Positions 8,878-15,624 of a stretch of 64,000 bases of DNA are shown piece after piece. Origin of the DNA: Streptomyces sp. NBC_01485 (GTDB lineage Bacteria > Actinomycetota > Actinomycetes > Streptomycetales > Streptomycetaceae); contig NZ_CP109435.1 of NCBI RefSeq assembly GCF_036227125.1, positions 3,348,001-3,412,000 on the forward strand. The letters run 5' to 3'. Each line of letters begins with the position of its first letter. The first letter of the stretch is position 1. The translations under genes were made by a program, and so were the position numbers. The notes below the pieces were generated by a model. The model worked only from the letters and a program-made list of their open reading frames with translations. It did no database searches and had not been told where the DNA came from.

Positions 8878-9540
8878 TCACCCTCGGCCTCGCCGTGCGG
8901 TCCCGCCACCCCCGGACGACCCGGAACTCGCGGTCCTGCGACTACTGGCGGTCTTCCGGCTCGCGCTCTTGCTGCTGCTGCCGCTCGTCTTCTTCCTGTC
9001 CGCGGCGGAAGTGGACGGCGCCCTCGTACGGCCCTTGGCGCTGGGGGCCCGACTCCGCGCCGGGCGCCTCCTCTCCCGCTGTCCGGCCTCGGCCGGCTCT
9101 TCCTCCTCGCCGGGCTCCTCTTCCTCTTCGTCCTCGTCCTCGTCGCGAGGCTCTTCCTCCTCGTCGCGAGGCTCTTCCTCCTCGTCGCGAGGCTCTTCCT
9201 CCTCGTCGCGGGGCTCTTCGTTCTCGGGCTGCTCCTCCGCCTCCGGTCCGGTGCGGAGCGACGAGGCTCGTCGTTGCATCCGGTCACTCAGCGAGTCGAT
9301 GCGATTGCCGGCGGCGGCCACGGCGGCGGCCTTGCCCGCCGACAGCACCTCGTCGCGCAGACTCTGCGTGAGCTTGTTGATCTCGGGGGACTTCAGGAGT
9401 TTCGTCCCCGCCCCGCCGCCGCCAGGACGGAGGCGACTGCCCGCCGCCGCGCCCGCAAGCGCCAGCGCCCACCGCATCTTGTGCGAGCGCCCGAGGAAGT
9501 AGCCGCCGGCGAGGGCTAGTGCTACCTGGCCGTTCTTCAT
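8878..9540 (-). CDS. Gas vesicle operon leader protein with acidic repeat region (GvpY-like)
   Basis: A 220-residue protein and the first gene of the gas vesicle operon. The ATG at 9540 is chosen because an AGGAGG site lies about 12 bases upstream; an in-frame ATG at 9591 lacks one. The N-terminus (GQVALALAGGYFLGRSHKMR) is hydrophobic and Gly-rich. A helical region follows to about residue 95, then repeats of EEEEPRD encoded by 21-bp tandem DNA repeats, and a basic Ser/Arg/Lys-rich C-terminus. It corresponds by position to GvpY, for which no biochemical function is known. Confidence 0.72.
   Translation of the reverse strand: MKNGQVALALAGGYFLGRSHKMRWALALAGAAAGSRLRPGGGGAGTKLLKSPEINKLTQSLRDEVLSAGKAAAVAAAGNRIDSLSDRMQRRASSLRTGPEAEEQPENEEPRDEEEEPRDEEEEPRDEEEEPRDEDEDEEEEEPGEEEEPAEAGQRERRRPARSRAPSAKGRTRAPSTSAADRKKTSGSSSKSASRKTASSRRTASSGSSGGGGTARRGRG
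9145..9225. repeat. 21-bp tandem repeats in the GvpY-like gene
   Basis: About four consecutive 21-base units with the core CTCGTCGCGAGGCTCTTCCT encode the heptapeptide series EEEEPRD on the minus strand. The last unit has diverged (CGGGGCTCTTCG). Copy number is likely to vary between strains. Confidence 0.85.
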
Positions 9541-10035
9541 GATCTCTGTCTCCTCCTGCATCGAATCGATGCACTGCCGGAGACCCCGCACTCGCGTCGG
9601 ATCGTTTCAGACTCTGGCCACGTTCTGCGCGAGGTCTTCCCGAGGCGTCCCGGATCTCGTCCTGCCGCCTCCCGGCCCCTACCCACAGGAGGCGGCACTT
9701 ATATACCATTATTCAGCATTGGTCACATTTGTAACACTTGGGCCCGACAGGGTGGTGGTCTTCCTGCGTGTGATCGCGGGGGCCGGCGGGCAAGCCCTTC
9801 CACGCTTGAGCCCTGGTCAATGCACACCAGCACCAGCGCCATGGAGGACGGGTTTTCTTGGCGTGGGCGAACGGTGACGCTCCGCGGCGGCCGACGTCGT
9901 CGCCCTCGGCCTGGGTGCCACCCATTACGCCGCGTTCCGCGGCCTCGAAGCCCCCGCCGAACACCACGGAATGACCAGAGCCCCCTGCTCAGCCCCGCAC
10001 GGGCCGTGCATGGGCTTTTGTCGTGCCCGCCCTCG
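9541..10035. other. Non-coding region upstream of the gas vesicle operon
   Basis: About 495 bases with no supported gene. The stretch 9700-9735 is unusually AT-rich for this window and, read on the minus strand, contains TATATA about 16 bases after TGTGAC, about 170 bases upstream of the first gas vesicle gene. This is a promoter candidate only. The left part carries the AGGAGG binding site of the first gas vesicle gene. Confidence 0.4.
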
Positions 10036-10881
10036 TCACGCAGTCCGCCCCCACCCCCGCCCCCTCTGCACCACCCGCGTGATCTCGAACCGAACCCTCG
10101 GCTCACCGGCACCGCCCACCAGCCGGACGCGGGCGGTGCCGGTGAGTTGGAGTGTCGCGCCGCTGTGCTCGTCGACGAACAGCGCGCCGGCGCGTGGGTT
10201 GAGGGCGAGGTTGCCGAGGGTCATGAGCATCGAGTTGCCGGGGTATTCCGGCCACATCAGCTCGGTCGATGACAGCACCTCGACGAAGCCGGGCTCGCCG
10301 CCCCGGTGACTGGCGTCGGCGGCGCCCGTGTCCGAGGCCGTGGCGATGAAGAACGTGTCCGCCGCCGTGATCCAGGCCCGCTGGTCCGGGGTGAGCGACT
10401 CGCCGGAGGAGGTCGGTCCGCAGGCGAGGGGAGGGCGGGCCGGGCCGGTGCGGCGGCGCAGTCGCCCCGGGCAGTTGGTGAAGACCTGGGCCGTTTCGAT
10501 CGCAATCCCCCGCGCGGTGGAGCGGGCGATTCCGTTGACCCTGAGCCGCAGCCGCGTGCGCCCGTCGGGAAAGAGCAGACCGATCTCGAATGGTCCGTCC
10601 CCGAGTCTCAGGGACAGAGGCAGCGGCAGTCGCTCCCGGTCCAGGGCCAAGGAGAGCGAATGCGGGCCGGTGCCCTTTGCGAATCCCGGCGGACCTGTCA
10701 CGGCCGAAGCCCAGATCAGGCCGTCGGAATCCGCCGATCCGATTACCGCCAGAGTCTGCATTCCGACAAAGGCCGCGAGAACCTCCGTCAGGCCGCTCCG
10801 GATCACTCGGGAAGATCGGTCGGCCTCGGCCGACCGACCGAGCATCTCCTGCATTTCACGTTCACCTCGATGGTAATTCAC
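10036..10881 (-). CDS. Pyridoxamine 5'-phosphate oxidase-fold (FMN-binding split barrel) protein
   Basis: A 281-residue protein read from a GTG at 10881, chosen because AAGGGAG lies about 11 bases upstream and the resulting N-terminus (VNYHRGEREMQEMLG) matches the family's YHxGE opening. An ATG at 10941 is less likely. The sequence LIWASAVTGPPGFAK, the two barrel halves and the late GNSMLMTLGNLALNPRAGALF are typical of PNPOx-like proteins that bind FMN or related flavins. The substrate cannot be told. It is a single gene, divergent from the peptide cluster and separated from it by about 600 bases. Confidence 0.75.
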   Translation of the reverse strand: MNYHRGEREMQEMLGRSAEADRSSRVIRSGLTEVLAAFVGMQTLAVIGSADSDGLIWASAVTGPPGFAKGTGPHSLSLALDRERLPLPLSLRLGDGPFEIGLLFPDGRTRLRLRVNGIARSTARGIAIETAQVFTNCPGRLRRRTGPARPPLACGPTSSGESLTPDQRAWITAADTFFIATASDTGAADASHRGGEPGFVEVLSSTELMWPEYPGNSMLMTLGNLALNPRAGALFVDEHSGATLQLTGTARVRLVGGAGEPRVRFEITRVVQRGRGWGRTA

Positions 10882-11493
10882 CCTGATGACAACTCCCTTT
10901 CGGTCCCTTCCGGCCCTTCCGAAGATTACGGAATGCCGCACTCCACCCTCGTGACAAGTCGAACGAAAAGCAAACAGATCGTCAGCGGCTGCCGGCTCCC
11001 TGGCTCTTCACCACACGTCACCATGGCACCGGCCCGGCCGGGTCGCAGCCATCCAGACGGTATACAGGCTTCATCCAGAGAGGCCCCCGCGGAATGGCCG
11101 AGGCCTGCCGCCCGTCCGGGCTCCGTCGACACAGAGGGGCCGGGAACAAAGGCCGGATCACGTCTTGTGTCTCCGTTCTGTCGGGCACTCCCCGTATCAG
11201 GAACGGCAGGCCGGAGTCACGTTCACGGCACGCTGACAAACAGGGGGAGGGCGTTCCGGAACCATGCCGTCGGACCGACCGCAAGATCTGCCGACCGAAA
11301 GCGGTCGGGACCGCGAACTGGCGTCCACTGCCGCCCGGAGCCGCCTTCCGGCGCTGACATCTGGCGCTGACATCTGGCGTCGGCTTCCGGCGCCGGCCTC
11401 AGGCACCGACTTTCGGGCGACGGCTAATAACTTGACGACGACATTCCATTCGTCCTGTGAATGAATCCAAGTGAATCCGTAGGGGGAAAACTC
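10882..11493. other. Upstream region of the peptide biosynthetic operon
   Basis: About 610 bases without a supported gene, shared by the divergent PNPOx-like gene and the NRPS operon. It holds a 7-bp stem hairpin at 11291-11308 (CCGACCG, loop AAAG, CGGTCGG), a 13-bp direct repeat at 11350-11375 and a TTGACG at 11432 that could be a -35 element; a good -10 is not evident. No regulatory gene is adjacent. Confidence 0.5.
11350..11375. repeat. Tandem 13-bp direct repeat upstream of the peptide operon
   Basis: GGCGCTGACATCT occurs twice back to back and is followed by a further GGCG, about 120 bases before the first gene of the operon. It could be an operator, but this is inference from position. 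Confidence 0.5.
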
Positions 11494-12540
11494 ATGCCAC
11501 AAGTCGGCAGTTCCAAGGGTCGGGCGGCAACCGGCGACCCGTTCCTGGCCACCGTGGACACGATCGGCTCATGGCTCGGTTCCGCACCCGGGAAGGTCGA
11601 CTCCGTCCTGTCGGGCGACGAGCGGGACCGCATCCTGGGCGAGGTCGCCGACATGAACAGAGCGGCAGCCACGGGCGACAAGAGCGCCCTGTACGCGCAG
11701 CAGTACCTGCTCGACCGGATCTACCAGCTCTACACCAAGATCCCGCTGGGCGAGACCGCCGAGGGCTCCGTCGTCGTGTACGAGATAGGCCGGCTGCTGG
11801 AGACCGCCACCGCCGAGGCGCAGGACCGGCTCATCGATCCGGGACTGCTCGACGAGGCGCCCGCGGAACCGCGGGAGTACCTGTCCTGGCTGAAGCAGAT
11901 GGCCCGTGGGCACCGGGTGTACAAGCACCCCTACTACCACGAGTTCATCCGCAACACGGCGACCGAGAGCGACCTGCGCAACTACGTGATGCAGGAGTCG
12001 GTGGTCGACGGCCGCTTCGACGACCTGCTCGCGCTGATGCAGGTGGGCACCGCCGGCGAGGCCAAGATGGAGATCGCCTCCAACTTCTGGGACGAGATGG
12101 GCAACGGCAAGCCCGCCGAGGTCCACACCACCCTCTTCAACAAGATCTTCGAGGTGTTCGAGATCTCGGAGGAGGAGCTGGAGCGCTCGCTCACCGCCAC
12201 CTCGCTGCTCAACGGGAACCTCGCGGTCATGCTGTGCCGCCACCGCTCGCTGTACCCGGAGGCCGTGGGCTTCCTGGGGATGACCGAATGGATGGCGCCG
12301 GACCGGTTCGTCCAGGTCGTGCACGCCTGGGAGCGCCTCGGGCTGCCGGAGGTGGGGATCACCTACCACCGGCTGCACATCACCATCGACTCCCAGCACG
12401 CGCAGGGCTGGTTCCACAACGTGGTGCTGCCCGCCGCCGAGTCGGCGTACATGCGCCGCGCCATCGCCCGCGGCATCCTGTGGCGGCTCAACTCCTCCGC
12501 CGCGTACCTGGACGAGCGCATGCCGTCCGCCGCCGTCTGA
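11494..12540 (+). CDS. Heme-oxygenase-like di-iron oxidase (HDO family)
   Basis: A 348-residue protein. The ATG at 11494 follows an AGGGGGA site; an in-frame ATG at 11461 has none. The fold is the iron-containing redox enzyme (heme-oxygenase-like) superfamily. A full set of candidate metal ligands is visible: E168, E201 (in NFWDEMGNG), H211 and the C-terminal H295-x3-D299-x2-H302, the same spacing as the last three di-iron ligands of SznF. Characterised relatives make N-oxygenated or fragmented amino acids (SznF, BesC, BelK/HrmI). Being first in the operon with an Fe/2OG oxygenase next, it probably oxidises a precursor amino acid. The substrate is unknown. Confidence 0.8.
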   Translation: MPQVGSSKGRAATGDPFLATVDTIGSWLGSAPGKVDSVLSGDERDRILGEVADMNRAAATGDKSALYAQQYLLDRIYQLYTKIPLGETAEGSVVVYEIGRLLETATAEAQDRLIDPGLLDEAPAEPREYLSWLKQMARGHRVYKHPYYHEFIRNTATESDLRNYVMQESVVDGRFDDLLALMQVGTAGEAKMEIASNFWDEMGNGKPAEVHTTLFNKIFEVFEISEEELERSLTATSLLNGNLAVMLCRHRSLYPEAVGFLGMTEWMAPDRFVQVVHAWERLGLPEVGITYHRLHITIDSQHAQGWFHNVVLPAAESAYMRRAIARGILWRLNSSAAYLDERMPSAAV

Positions 12541-12631
12541 CGTCCCACCACCTCACTCCTTTCACCTCACTCCTTCCACCCAACTCCGTCCGCCTCACTC
12601 CGTCCACTCCCACTTCGTCTGGAGGACAGAC
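12541..12631. repeat. Pyrimidine-rich spacer with degenerate repeats
   Basis: Between the first two operon genes, C/T-rich units of about 13-14 bases (CACCTCACTCCTT and variants) recur four to five times. The binding site of the next gene (CTGGAGGACAG) follows directly. No coding function. Confidence 0.6.
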
Positions 12632-13348
12632 ATGCCGCTTGGCAGTGAAGGGTTCGTCATCATCGACCTGCCGGATGTCTCGGCCGACATCCTGCCCAGT
12701 TACGACGACTGCCCGGTCGACGAGTACATGGGCAACGGCACCCGCTTCAAACGCTTCTCCCAGTACCGGCTGAGCCCGCAGGGCGAGAACGCCTGGTCGT
12801 TCGACCGGCTCGCGCACCGCGACTACACGACGTACAAGAAGTTCAACTCGGTCGGCGGCGGCATCCGCCGCGTCTACGAGCCGATCAAGGTGGACTTCAC
12901 CCCGCTGATCGAGGCCGGCATCCGGGAACTCGGCCTCGACCGGTCCGAGGACTGGCAGATCAACGTCCACCAGAACCGCACCCGGGCCGACGGCGGCAAG
13001 CCCGGCCCGCTCACCCCGGAGGGCGTGCACCACGACGGGCACGAGTTCGTCATGATCGCGATCCTCAACAAGGTGAACGCGGCGGGCGGCACCACCCGTC
13101 TGTGGCACCCCGGGGCCGACGCGCCCTTCTGGTCCGGCACGCTCGAACCGGGGCGGGCGGTCCTGCTGGACGACCGGGCGCTCGCCCACGACGTCACCGA
13201 CGTGCTGTCCGGCGACGGCGGTCCGGGCCACCGGGACATCGTCATCATCGCGTTCTCGCGGTGGGCGGAGAAGTGGTACGGCGAGGAGCACGACGCCGCC
13301 GCCCTCTCCCAGACCGAGAACACGCTCGAGACCGAGACCGCGAAGTAG
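12632..13348 (+). CDS. Fe(II)/2-oxoglutarate-dependent dioxygenase, PF10014 family
   Basis: A 238-residue enzyme related to the isoleucine/leucine hydroxylase family (2OG-Fe dioxygenase, PF10014). The conserved TPEGVHHDGHEFVMIAIL carries the facial-triad H133-x-D135, with the distal His at H186 (ALAHDVTDV) and R201 as the likely 2-oxoglutarate ligand. Family members hydroxylate or sulfoxidise free aliphatic amino acids. Its placement directly after a di-iron HDO resembles BelK/BelL and HrmI/HrmJ, where nitration of lysine is followed by cyclopropanation; that parallel is inference. A strong GGAGG precedes the ATG. Confidence 0.85.
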   Translation: MPLGSEGFVIIDLPDVSADILPSYDDCPVDEYMGNGTRFKRFSQYRLSPQGENAWSFDRLAHRDYTTYKKFNSVGGGIRRVYEPIKVDFTPLIEAGIRELGLDRSEDWQINVHQNRTRADGGKPGPLTPEGVHHDGHEFVMIAILNKVNAAGGTTRLWHPGADAPFWSGTLEPGRAVLLDDRALAHDVTDVLSGDGGPGHRDIVIIAFSRWAEKWYGEEHDAAALSQTENTLETETAK

Positions 13349-13486
13349 CACCCGCTCTCGCCGAGAACCAGAACCAGAACGAGAACCGGGTCTCGGCCGA
13401 GAAGCGGAACCGGAACGCGGTGGAGCCCCGGGGCGGTCACGACGCCCCGGCGCTCCGCCGCGCCCAGCAGCGGAGGGAGATCAGCC
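13349..13486. repeat. Spacer with AGAACC-type simple repeats
   Basis: The gap between the dioxygenase and DapF-like genes includes about 60 bases of AGAACC/AGAACG repeats (13358-13418), followed by the GGAGGGAGAT binding site of the next gene. No gene is present. Confidence 0.55.
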
Positions 13487-14518
13487 ATGACCGACTTCTT
13501 CAAGTACCAGGCGGCGGGCAACGACTACCTGGTGATCGATCCCCGCCACACCGACTTCGCCGTGAGCCCCGAGGCGATCCGGCTGGTCTGCGACCGGCAC
13601 CGGGGCATCGGGGCTGACGGTGTGCTGTACGGGCCGCTGGAGCAGCCCCGGGCCGGCGTGCCCGTGCCGCTCGCCCTGTACAACGCCGACGGCTCCGACT
13701 GCGGCCGCAGCGGCAACGGCCTGCGGATGTTCGCCCTGCACCTGGCCGCGCAGGAGCCGGGCGGCGAGTCGCGGGACGGCCGGGAGTTCACCCTGCGCAC
13801 GACCGCGGGCGAGTGCCCGGTACGGATCCTCGACGCCGCCGCGGGGCGTGTGCGGGTCGGCATGGGCCGCCCGAGCTTCGACGGCGCCGATCTGCCGCTG
13901 CTCGCCGAGGACGGCACCCCGTACCGCGGCCGGGCGGTGTCCGTCCCGCTGACGGTCGACGGGGAACGGCTGATCGTCACCTGTGTGTACAACGGCAACC
14001 CGCATACCGTGGTCCTGGTGGACGAGCCGACCCCACGGCTGGCCCGTCTGCTCGGCCCGAGGATCGCCCGGCACCCCCGCTTCCCGCAGGCCACCAATGT
14101 GCAGTTCGCGCGCATGGTGGACCGGAACGTGATGGAGCTCGAGGTCTTCGAGCGCGGCGCCGGCTATGTGACGGCGTCCGGCGCCGGCGCCTGTGCCGCG
14201 GCGTCCGCCGCGCGTGAACTCGGGCTGTGCGACGAGCGGGTGGAGGTCCGGATGCCGGGGGGCGGCGTGGAGATCACCGTGGGGGCGGACGGCCGGGTCA
14301 CCATGACCGGCGACGCCGAGCAGGTGGCCGTCGGCACGTTCGCACCCGCGCTGCGCGCCCGACTCGACCGGCTCCACGGGCTCGACCAACTCGACCATCT
14401 CGACCGACCGGCGACGCCGACCGTTCGAAGCGCGACGGAGACGGAAACGGCTACGGCCACGGCCACGGCCACGGCTACGGCTACGGAGACAGCGGCGAGA
14501 GCGGCGGTGGCCCGGTGA
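13487..14518 (+). CDS. DapF-like epimerase with both catalytic cysteines replaced by serine
   Basis: A 343-residue member of the diaminopimelate-epimerase fold, clear from FFKYQAAGNDYLVID, NADGSDCGRSGNGLR and FERGAGYVTASGAGACAAAS. In DapF the two active-site bases are the Cys of (Q)CGNG and of (A)CGTG; here both positions are serine (S75 and S231). The substrate-binding frame around them is kept. This is unlikely to be the housekeeping DapF and probably acts on an unusual amino acid in the pathway. The C-terminal 45 residues are a low-complexity Thr/Ala/Glu tail. It overlaps the aminotransferase start by four bases. Confidence 0.85.
   Translation: MTDFFKYQAAGNDYLVIDPRHTDFAVSPEAIRLVCDRHRGIGADGVLYGPLEQPRAGVPVPLALYNADGSDCGRSGNGLRMFALHLAAQEPGGESRDGREFTLRTTAGECPVRILDAAAGRVRVGMGRPSFDGADLPLLAEDGTPYRGRAVSVPLTVDGERLIVTCVYNGNPHTVVLVDEPTPRLARLLGPRIARHPRFPQATNVQFARMVDRNVMELEVFERGAGYVTASGAGACAAASAARELGLCDERVEVRMPGGGVEITVGADGRVTMTGDAEQVAVGTFAPALRARLDRLHGLDQLDHLDRPATPTVRSATETETATATATATATATETAARAAVAR
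14440..14495 (+). repeat. ACGGCC/ACGGCT hexamer array at the end of the DapF-like gene
   Basis: About eight imperfect copies of a six-base unit (ACGGCC or ACGGCT) encode a TATATA-like peptide tail. It is the third simple-sequence tract within the first 3 kb of the operon. Confidence 0.7.
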
Positions 14519-15624
14519 CCACGTCCGCCGAGCGCTCACGCGACTATCCGATGCAGCGGTGGGTGTTCGAGGACGCCGCGGGGCGCTTCGACATCGACCT
14601 CGGCGACAGCAACATGCTCCCCGGCCTCCTCGACGACCTCACCCTCCCCGCCGGTCTGGAACTGGACTACGGCCACGACCACGGCCTGGGCTCACTGCGC
14701 GAGGCGGTGGCCGGACTGTACGGCGGACGGCCCGAGTCGGTCCTCATCACCCAGGGCGCCCAGCAGGCCCTCTACCTCGTGTACGCGACACTGCTGGCCC
14801 CCGGCGACCGGGTGATCGGCTTCCGGCCGGGCTGGCAGCAGTCCTGGGACGTGCCGGCCGCGCTGGGCTGCGAGGTCGATCTCGTCGGGTTCCGCCCCGA
14901 CCTGAGTTTCGACGTCGAGGCCGCCGAGGCGGTCGCCGGGCCCGACGTGAAACTGATCGTGGCCAACAGCCCCTGCAACCCGACCGGTCGGCGCATCGCT
15001 GAGCGCGACCTGCGCGCACTGCGCGCCCTCGCCTCGCGGACGGGCGCCCATCTGCTGCTCGACGAGGAGTACGCGCTCGACCTGTCCCGGTCCGCCGCGC
15101 TCGACGACGGCGGCCGGGTGATCTCCGTGTCCAGTCTGTCCAAGGTGTACGGGTTCCCGGGGCTGCGGGTGGGCTGGCTGTACGGTCCGCCGGCCGTGGT
15201 CGAGGGCTGCGCCGAGCGCAAGTTCCTGTCCACCATCTCCAACTCGGTGCTGTGCGAGACGCTGGCCCGCGAGGTGCTGGCCGACCGCGACCGCCATCTG
15301 CGGTCCTATCACGAGCTCACCGGTCAAGGGCTGTCCCTCGTCAGGGAGTTCGCCCGGCGCAACGCGGACGCGGTGACCCTCGTGGAACCGGAGGGCACCC
15401 CGTTCGCCTGGCTCTGGCTCGGCACCGGCGAGCAACCCTTGACCATGTGCCGCCGGGCGCTGGACCTGGGCGTCCTGCTCATGCCCGGCGAGACGCTCGG
15501 CGCCAGCGACGGTTTCCGCGTCTGTTTCGCCCGCTCTCCCGAGGCGGTGACCGAAGGCCTGCGCCGCGTGGAGACCGTACTGAGGCCCAACTCCCTTGAA
15601 CAGCCGATAGGAGTCCGACGATGA
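14515..15624 (+). CDS. PLP-dependent aminotransferase, class I/II
   Basis: A 369-residue fold-type I aminotransferase. The GTG at 14515 overlaps the DapF-like stop (GTGA) and gives an N-terminus of normal length; the frame is open further upstream but only as antisense-like sequence. N155PTG, D183 (LLDEEYALD), the Schiff-base lysine K210 in SSLSKVYGFPGLRVGW and R218 are in place. The sequence fits the group that includes capreomycidine synthase-like and aspartate-type aminotransferases. It may transaminate, or do beta/gamma-substitution chemistry on, the amino acid made by the upstream oxygenases. Confidence 0.82.
   Translation: MTTSAERSRDYPMQRWVFEDAAGRFDIDLGDSNMLPGLLDDLTLPAGLELDYGHDHGLGSLREAVAGLYGGRPESVLITQGAQQALYLVYATLLAPGDRVIGFRPGWQQSWDVPAALGCEVDLVGFRPDLSFDVEAAEAVAGPDVKLIVANSPCNPTGRRIAERDLRALRALASRTGAHLLLDEEYALDLSRSAALDDGGRVISVSSLSKVYGFPGLRVGWLYGPPAVVEGCAERKFLSTISNSVLCETLAREVLADRDRHLRSYHELTGQGLSLVREFARRNADAVTLVEPEGTPFAWLWLGTGEQPLTMCRRALDLGVLLMPGETLGASDGFRVCFARSPEAVTEGLRRVETVLRPNSLEQPIGVRR

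Noticed and set aside
9713..10112. Small minus-strand frames between the gas vesicle operon and the PNPOx-like gene
   Set aside because: Cys/Trp/Arg-rich translations with no binding site or similarity to anything known to me. Treated as non-coding.
10816..10834. GGTCGGCCTCGGCCGACC palindrome near the start of the PNPOx-like gene as an operator
   Set aside because: It is within the coding region and could be a chance result of GC-rich codons. No second copy was found upstream of other genes.
13487..14518. Housekeeping diaminopimelate epimerase
   Set aside because: Both catalytic Cys are Ser and the gene is translationally coupled to NRPS-pathway genes, so a primary lysine/cell-wall role is unlikely.
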